DNA of 64,000 bases from Morganella sibonii (GTDB taxonomy: Bacteria > Pseudomonadota > Gammaproteobacteria > Enterobacterales > Enterobacteriaceae): the NCBI RefSeq assembly GCF_040560245.1, contig NZ_JAKMWP010000009.1. One strand, 5' to 3'. Below the pieces are notes generated by a model. The model was given only the letters and a program-made list of their open reading frames with translations. It was not told where the DNA came from and did no database searches. Within the stretch, counting starts at the first letter, position 1, and every line of letters starts with the position of its first letter. Below, in pieces: positions 59,926 through 64,000 of this stretch. Both the position numbers and the translations under genes were made by a program.

Positions 59926-60550
59926 AGGTATGTTGCCCGTGCTGATTCACCATCAGGGCGGCCGGACGCATTTTTGCCAGCGCCAGCAGGATCCCGACAC
60001 TGATCAGGGAGTCGGTGACAAAAATCGGCAGGTGCCCGATAAACAGGAGCCAGACCAGATCGATATAAGATTTACCGCTGTCCAGCACCAGTGCCAGCGA
60101 GGTCAGACACACCGTACCCAGGGTGCCGATAACCCCGGCCATCACACCGAGATACACCAGACGCCCCTGACTCAGCCCCGGACGCAGGGAATTACGGAAC
60201 AGGTAATAGACCAGCAGCGCCGGAATGGAAATATTACACAGGTTAACCCCGAGAACCGCGAATCCGCCGAAGGAGAAAAACAGTACCTGCAGCGCGAGGG
60301 CAATCAGGAATGCCGGAAAAACCGCCCAGCCGAGGAACAATCCCGCAAGCCCGTTTAAGATCAGATGCACACTGCTGACCCCGATCGGCACATGAATCGT
60401 TCCGGCGACAAAAAACGCAGCCCCGAACAGGGCTGCCAGTGACAGACGCGAAGTATCCAGCTGACGGATGCCGATGGCAACCCCGGCGGCTGCGACCACA
60501 CCGGCCCCGGCCAGTACAGGAAGATGTAATACGCCTTCAGATAAATGCAT
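59918..60550 (-). CDS. nikM: ECF transporter substrate-binding subunit (NikM/CbiM type)
   Basis: This 210-residue integral membrane S-component binds Ni2+ or Co2+. The N-terminal MHLSEGVLHLPVL has the conserved Met-His start whose His2 takes part in metal binding. About six to seven helices follow; HVPIGVSSVHLILNGLAGLFLG holds further His residues. It overlaps nikQ and lies 13 bp after nikL. Confidence 0.87.
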   Translation of the reverse strand: MHLSEGVLHLPVLAGAGVVAAAGVAIGIRQLDTSRLSLAALFGAAFFVAGTIHVPIGVSSVHLILNGLAGLFLGWAVFPAFLIALALQVLFFSFGGFAVLGVNLCNISIPALLVYYLFRNSLRPGLSQGRLVYLGVMAGVIGTLGTVCLTSLALVLDSGKSYIDLVWLLFIGHLPIFVTDSLISVGILLALAKMRPAALMVNQHGQHTYG

Positions 60551-60563
60551 GATCTTCCTCCTG

Positions 60564-61076
60564 TTATGCGGCGTTTTTAGCGGCCTGCTTAGTTAACTCA
60601 CGGGCACGGAAGAACGCGATCACACCGAAAATACCCACGATATAACCCACACCACCGAGAATATTCTGCAGATAAATTTTATTCTTCAGCTGATCAATAT
60701 CCTGGCGGATCTGAATATAGCCGGAAGAAGAATCACTGCCGCCGGTGCCGGCTGTTGCGGAAATAACCGGGACTTCCGTTTCCACTTTGTGCCCTTCATC
60801 ACCTTCAACATAGAGAATATAATCACCGGTTGCCGGTACTTCGATTTTGAAATAGCCTTTCTCATCGGTCTTACCGGATATTTCATCATCTTCATGGCCT
60901 TTCAGATACGTACCGACATAAGTATCTTTTGCCGGAGACATATCAGAATAATAAGACTGCCCGCTGATAACATTACCTTCCAGCTGTGCAACCACATGCA
61001 TGGAATGAGCTTGTGCTGTTGTTGCCAACAGCACCCCGTTAATCAGTAAAATGGCAAATAAATAAACAGATTTCAT
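60564..61076 (-). CDS. nikL: Periplasmic/membrane accessory component (NikL-like)
   Basis: This 170-residue protein has a signal peptide (1-23, ending TTAQA). After cleavage the mature N-terminus would be HSMHVV, two His residues within four positions. A beta-rich domain of carboxypeptidase-regulatory type spans about 30-105 (GYFKIEVPATGDYILYVEGD). One membrane helix lies near 136-158 before a basic tail. This layout fits NikL of nickel ECF transporters. It follows nikK by 9 bp. Confidence 0.7.
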   Translation of the reverse strand: MKSVYLFAILLINGVLLATTAQAHSMHVVAQLEGNVISGQSYYSDMSPAKDTYVGTYLKGHEDDEISGKTDEKGYFKIEVPATGDYILYVEGDEGHKVETEVPVISATAGTGGSDSSSGYIQIRQDIDQLKNKIYLQNILGGVGYIVGIFGVIAFFRARELTKQAAKNAA

Positions 61077-61085
61077 AACGTTTAA

Positions 61086-61775
61086 TTACTCAGCGTCAAA
61101 AGATAAAACATATTCCAGCTGCTGGAATCCGTACTCTTTATTATCCGGAGTATCCAGTTTGTATTCGGCGTAAACTTTATTAGCGCCTTTTTCAGCTTTG
61201 AATTTTGCCAGACCGTCTTTGTTGGTTAACACACCCGGATCTTCTTCACTTTTGGCAATCTTCATGCCTTCCAGCGGCTGACCATCTTTCAGGGCCTTGA
61301 TTTCAAACTCCTGACCGGCGACAGGTTTGGTCATCGGTACCAGTTCATAAGGGGTGTTAAAGACTTTCGTGGCATTATCATCCCACTTCACGATATTTTT
61401 GCTGAATTTAATCGGATTCTTACTGAATTCAGCATCCGGTACTTCAATTTTATTTTTTTCAACGGTACGGCCGTTCTTTAACTTACTCCAGACACCGTTG
61501 TCGTAACCTAATAAGATAATCGACGTATTCTCAGGCATGACAAAGTAAGCTTCACCATCTTTATAAGTTGTACTGACTGTTTCAACTTTACCATCCTGCA
61601 TAACAGCCTGAACCGGCTTTAATTTATTTTCCGGATAGGTTTCTGTCGGATTGTGACCAAAGCGGACAACATAATCAGAGCCGTCAGTTTGTTCTATCCA
61701 GATATTATGTGCACTTGCCTGAAAACTGCCAAATAACAGAGCGGCTGAAATTAACGTCATTTTCTTCAGAGACAT
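61086..61775 (-). CDS. nikK: Periplasmic DUF4198 protein (NikK-like)
   Basis: This 229-residue exported protein has a signal peptide (1-22, ending ASA) and would start HNIWIEQ after cleavage, as in many DUF4198 metal-uptake proteins. The body is beta-rich with FGHNPTETYPENKLKPV and a C-terminal domain near 150-225 (AGQEFEIKALKDGQPLEGM). DUF4198 proteins accompany nickel/cobalt ECF systems. It is the first gene of the five-gene operon; the upstream gap has a dyad but no recognised NikR site. Confidence 0.75.
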   Translation of the reverse strand: MSLKKMTLISAALLFGSFQASAHNIWIEQTDGSDYVVRFGHNPTETYPENKLKPVQAVMQDGKVETVSTTYKDGEAYFVMPENTSIILLGYDNGVWSKLKNGRTVEKNKIEVPDAEFSKNPIKFSKNIVKWDDNATKVFNTPYELVPMTKPVAGQEFEIKALKDGQPLEGMKIAKSEEDPGVLTNKDGLAKFKAEKGANKVYAEYKLDTPDNKEYGFQQLEYVLSFDAE

Positions 61776-62158
61776 AAAAATACCTTTCGATTAAGTTACG
61801 GGATTATTTACGGCCGAGTATAGAGCAGTGAAAATAAAAATAAGACCTTAAATTCAGAAGAATAATTAATATCAGGAGCGGCTCACAGTAAATTGTTAAA
61901 TATTTATTTACCGCCAACGTATTTTTTAATAGGACAGGGCAGGTTGTTAATTTATTGCATGAGGGTTATTTTTTGTCTTTGAAATGTTACGAGTGTAATG
62001 AATATTAGTTGAATGAATATTTACAGAATTTAAATATCACTTTATGACGTATTTTTCGTCATCAGGGGCCGGGCTCAGCAGATCATTCTGACGGAGAAAG
62101 AAAATCGGGAAAACTGCAGGTGATCATAAAGGAATTAGTGCGTTAAACTCATAAAGTA
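61776..62158. promoter_or_regulatory. nik operon promoter region with a dyad
   Basis: This AT-rich gap holds the promoter of the nik operon. The inverted repeat ATGACG-N7-CGTCAT (62044-62062) is the only clear symmetrical site. It does not match the GTATGA-N16-TCATAC NikR operator, so a different metal regulator or none may act. No gene is seen. Confidence 0.4.
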
Positions 62159-62190
62159 AAAAAGTTCCTGATCATTGATCAAGAACTTTC
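62158..62190 (-). terminator. trmA terminator
   Basis: AAGTTCTTGATC-AAT-GATCAGGAACTT is an almost perfect stem followed by TTTT on the minus strand, about 25 bp after the trmA stop. Confidence 0.88.
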
Positions 62191-62209
62191 CGGGGAAACG
62201 CGTAACAAC

Positions 62210-63310
62210 TTATCTGCGCCGGATCAACAAAACACCGCTTTCCATGTGCGGGGTGTACGGAAACTGATCAAACAGCGCCAGCCGTACGACATCATGTGTC
62301 TGGTTCAGTGTTTCCAGATTTTCACATAATGTTTCCGGATTACAGGAAATATACAGAATCCGCTCGTAGCCCTGAACCAGTTTAACAGTTTCGGCATCCA
62401 GCCCGCTGCGCGGCGGATCGACAAAAATGGTATTGCATTCATAAGAAGACAGATCAATTCCGGCAAGACGGTTAAACTCACGTACTCCCTGCATCGCCTG
62501 TGTGAAATCTTCTGCGGACATACGGATAATCTGCACATTATCAATATGGTTAGCATCGATATTATATTGTGCGGCAGCGACGGACGGTTTGGCGATTTCC
62601 GTTGCCAGTACGCGGCGGAAATTACGCGCCAGTGCCAGTGAAAAATTACCGTTACCACAATACAGCTCCAGTAAATCGCCCTGTGATCCTTCTGTTGCCG
62701 AAAGTGCCCACTCCAGCATATGAATATTGACCGCCGCATTCGGCTGCGTGAAGCTGTTTTCCACCTGACGGTAAATCATCTCTTTACCTGCGACCGGCAG
62801 AACTTCATCAACATAATCATTATCCAGCATGATTTTTGTTTTTGACGCGCGGCCTATCAGCTGTAAATCAAAGCCCTGTGACTGTAATTGTGCCCGCAGT
62901 GTTTTGGCGGCTTCTGTCCAGCTGTCATCAAGTTTTTTATGATAGAGCAGGGAGACAATAATTTTATTGCTTCGTGTCGACAGATAATCAATCTGAAAAA
63001 GTTTGTGGCGCAGCAGATGAGTTTGTTTCAGTAACGGCAGAATGGCCTGCATCATGTCATTAATCAGCTGACTCGCGGCAGGGAAGGTGTCTATCCGGAT
63101 ACGCTGTTTGGTCTGCTGATCAAACATGATATGCCAGAGGTCATCCCCTTCATGCCAGATACGGAATTCGGCCCGCATCCGGTAGTGTGAAACCGGTGAC
63201 GCAAATACGTGAGCATCCGGCGCCTGAAAAGGTTGCATCATTTTTTGCAGACTTCTTGCCTTCTCTGCAAGTTGTTCTTCATAATTTTCAATGGGTAACG
63301 TGTTATGCAT
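62210..63310 (-). CDS. trmA: tRNA (uracil-5-)-methyltransferase
   Basis: This SAM-dependent enzyme methylates U54 of tRNA. It has 366 residues from the ATG at 63310 (MHNTLPIENYEEQLAEK), the same as E. coli; an upstream frame at 63337 is not conserved. SAM binding is LLELYCGNGNFSLALARNF, the catalytic nucleophile lies in ILYISCNPETLCENL, and VDPPRSGLD is conserved. QVENSFTQPNAAVN contacts the tRNA. Divergent from btuB. Confidence 0.98.
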   Translation of the reverse strand: MHNTLPIENYEEQLAEKARSLQKMMQPFQAPDAHVFASPVSHYRMRAEFRIWHEGDDLWHIMFDQQTKQRIRIDTFPAASQLINDMMQAILPLLKQTHLLRHKLFQIDYLSTRSNKIIVSLLYHKKLDDSWTEAAKTLRAQLQSQGFDLQLIGRASKTKIMLDNDYVDEVLPVAGKEMIYRQVENSFTQPNAAVNIHMLEWALSATEGSQGDLLELYCGNGNFSLALARNFRRVLATEIAKPSVAAAQYNIDANHIDNVQIIRMSAEDFTQAMQGVREFNRLAGIDLSSYECNTIFVDPPRSGLDAETVKLVQGYERILYISCNPETLCENLETLNQTHDVVRLALFDQFPYTPHMESGVLLIRRR

Positions 63311-63431
63311 GGCGCGTTGATCCGTTTTGCTGATCACAAAAAATGTTCGTGTCTTAGTGATTAAAGTGTTCCGCCCGACAATTCAGACATCTTATTCTGG
63401 ACAGATTTTAAGGCCGGATCGTAGCATGATA

Positions 63432-63593
63432 ATTCGGTTTCTTCATAAGAATGAAAAGGGAATCCGGTGAAATTCCGGAACTGGCGCGCAGCGGTAATGG
63501 TAAAGCAACACGATGACACTGTTATAAATGACGGGAAGTCGTTGCGGGGAATTGAGAAATACCCTCCTGAGTCCGAAGACCTGCCGAAGATTT
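63432..63593 (+). ncRNA. Cobalamin riboswitch of btuB
   Basis: The conserved boxes are GGGAATCCGGTGAAATTCCG, then AACTG-CGCGCAGCGGTAA, and the 3' closing GTCCGAAGACCTGCCGA, in the order of the btuB riboswitch. It binds adenosylcobalamin and blocks btuB expression. A downstream hairpin near 63598-63632 (CGTCCTGCT / AGCAGACGG) is likely the expression platform. The controlled gene is cut by an IS. Confidence 0.92.
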
Positions 63594-63666
63594 GTCGTCC
63601 GTCCTGCTGACGCTACAAAGCAGACGGGTGGCATCCTCTTTATATATATGTGGGTGCTCAGGAAAA

Positions 63667-63702
63667 ATGAAAATGACCTCGCCTTATGCGCTGTCCGCTG
63701 TC
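63667..63702 (+). pseudogene. btuB: btuB 5' fragment, interrupted by an IS element
   Basis: BtuB is the outer-membrane TonB-dependent vitamin B12 receptor. Only 12 codons (MKMTSPYALSAV), the start of a signal peptide, remain before the sequence changes to IS DNA at about 63703, where the frame meets a TGA. An AGGA Shine-Dalgarno lies 6 nt upstream. The assignment rests on the cobalamin riboswitch and the divergent trmA. The rest of btuB would lie beyond the IS, outside the window. Confidence 0.7.
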
Positions 63703-64000
63703 TGATCTTCCCCTCCAAAAGTGGACACAGTCCTAAGCGAGGTTCTGGTTTTCAAATTGTTCCGGGCTGAGACCGCCACAAGCACTGTGACGACGCCAAC
63801 GATTATAATCACACTCGATATAATTAAATACCGTTGTTCGCATCGTTTCCCGGCTAATAAAACGTTCACCGTGGACGCATTCCACTTTCAGCGAATGAAA
63901 GAAGCTCTCTGCACAAGCATTGTCATAGCAGTTGCCTTTCGCGCTCATGCTGCCACGAAGACTATGTCGCGTCAGTAAGGCCTGATAATCTGCTGAGCAA
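63703..64000 (-). mobile_element. IS3-family insertion sequence, one end
   Basis: The element begins with TGATCTTCCCC, then TCCAAAAGTGGACAC, at the exact point where btuB is broken. It contains the end of an IS3-family transposase on the minus strand and continues beyond the window. The terminal repeat at the far end and the target duplication are not visible. Confidence 0.75.
63733..64000 (-). CDS. IS3-family transposase OrfB, C-terminal part
   Basis: This frame enters from the right edge and ends at 63733, showing the last 88 residues of the DDE transposase. MSAKGNCYDNACAESFFHSL contains the third catalytic residue (Glu in ACAESFF) and the Lys/Arg seven residues later. It ends with the family motif FNYIECDYNRWRRHSACGGL and SPEQFE. 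The start shown by an internal Met is not real, since the frame continues upstream (LLTRHSLRGS). Confidence 0.92.
   Translation of the reverse strand, partial: CSADYQALLTRHSLRGSMSAKGNCYDNACAESFFHSLKVECVHGERFISRETMRTTVFNYIECDYNRWRRHSACGGLSPEQFENQNLA

Overview
The window is chromosomal DNA of an enterobacterium, most likely Morganella morganii or a close relative in the Morganellaceae. This is inferred from the E. coli-like gene order and protein similarity, a core of about 50% GC, a roughly 400-residue ArgG, and a nickel ECF transporter that would suit a urease producer. No species-specific marker was searched.

Layout. 1-1744 is the AT-rich proximal end of a polysaccharide operon on the minus strand (a capsule-synthesis-like protein and a GT2 glycosyltransferase) headed by a JUMPstart/ops element. 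2171-5033 is the Cpx envelope-stress locus: cpxRA, divergent cpxP, a CpxR box and the CpxQ sRNA in the cpxP 3' UTR. 5032-9890 is an accessory insert between cpxP and pfkA. It holds an orphan protein, a scar made of pfkA pieces and a damaged second CpxQ, and an AIDA-type autotransporter. 9895-15262 is pfkA to tpiA. A second accessory block lies between them, with a DUF4225 gene and two small membrane proteins, plus an orphan protein whose C-terminus looks like a beta-trefoil.

15396-33914 is core: yiiQ-like, a DUF805 gene, fpr, emrD, glpQ, a frameshifted glpT, glpFK, zapB, rraA, menA, hslVU, ftsN, cytR, priA, rpmE and metJ. 34097-41049 carries metBL and ppc. Between them, 37826-37990 looks like a CsrB/CsrC/Rsm-type RNA that sequesters CsrA. 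41194-45085 is accessory: a carboxymuconolactone-decarboxylase-like protein, two tandem paralogous orphans and a second autotransporter. 45365-52376 holds metF with met boxes and divergent argE/argCBGH.

52439-54903 is a small accessory cluster (Ner-like regulator, LuxR-type regulator, MFS transporter). 55019-58586 is oxyR, sthA, fabR, yijD. 58650-61775 is a nikKLMQO-type nickel/cobalt ECF operon. 62210-64000 is trmA, then a cobalamin riboswitch whose btuB target is cut after 12 codons by an IS3-family element that runs off the window.

The genes group by regulon: CpxR (cpxRA, cpxP, CpxQ), MetJ (metJ/metBL, metF), ArgR (argE/argCBGH), GlpR and CRP (glpTQ, glpFK), Cra (pfkA) and sigma32 (hslVU). 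Two transport genes look inactive in this sequence: glpT (frameshift) and btuB (IS insertion).
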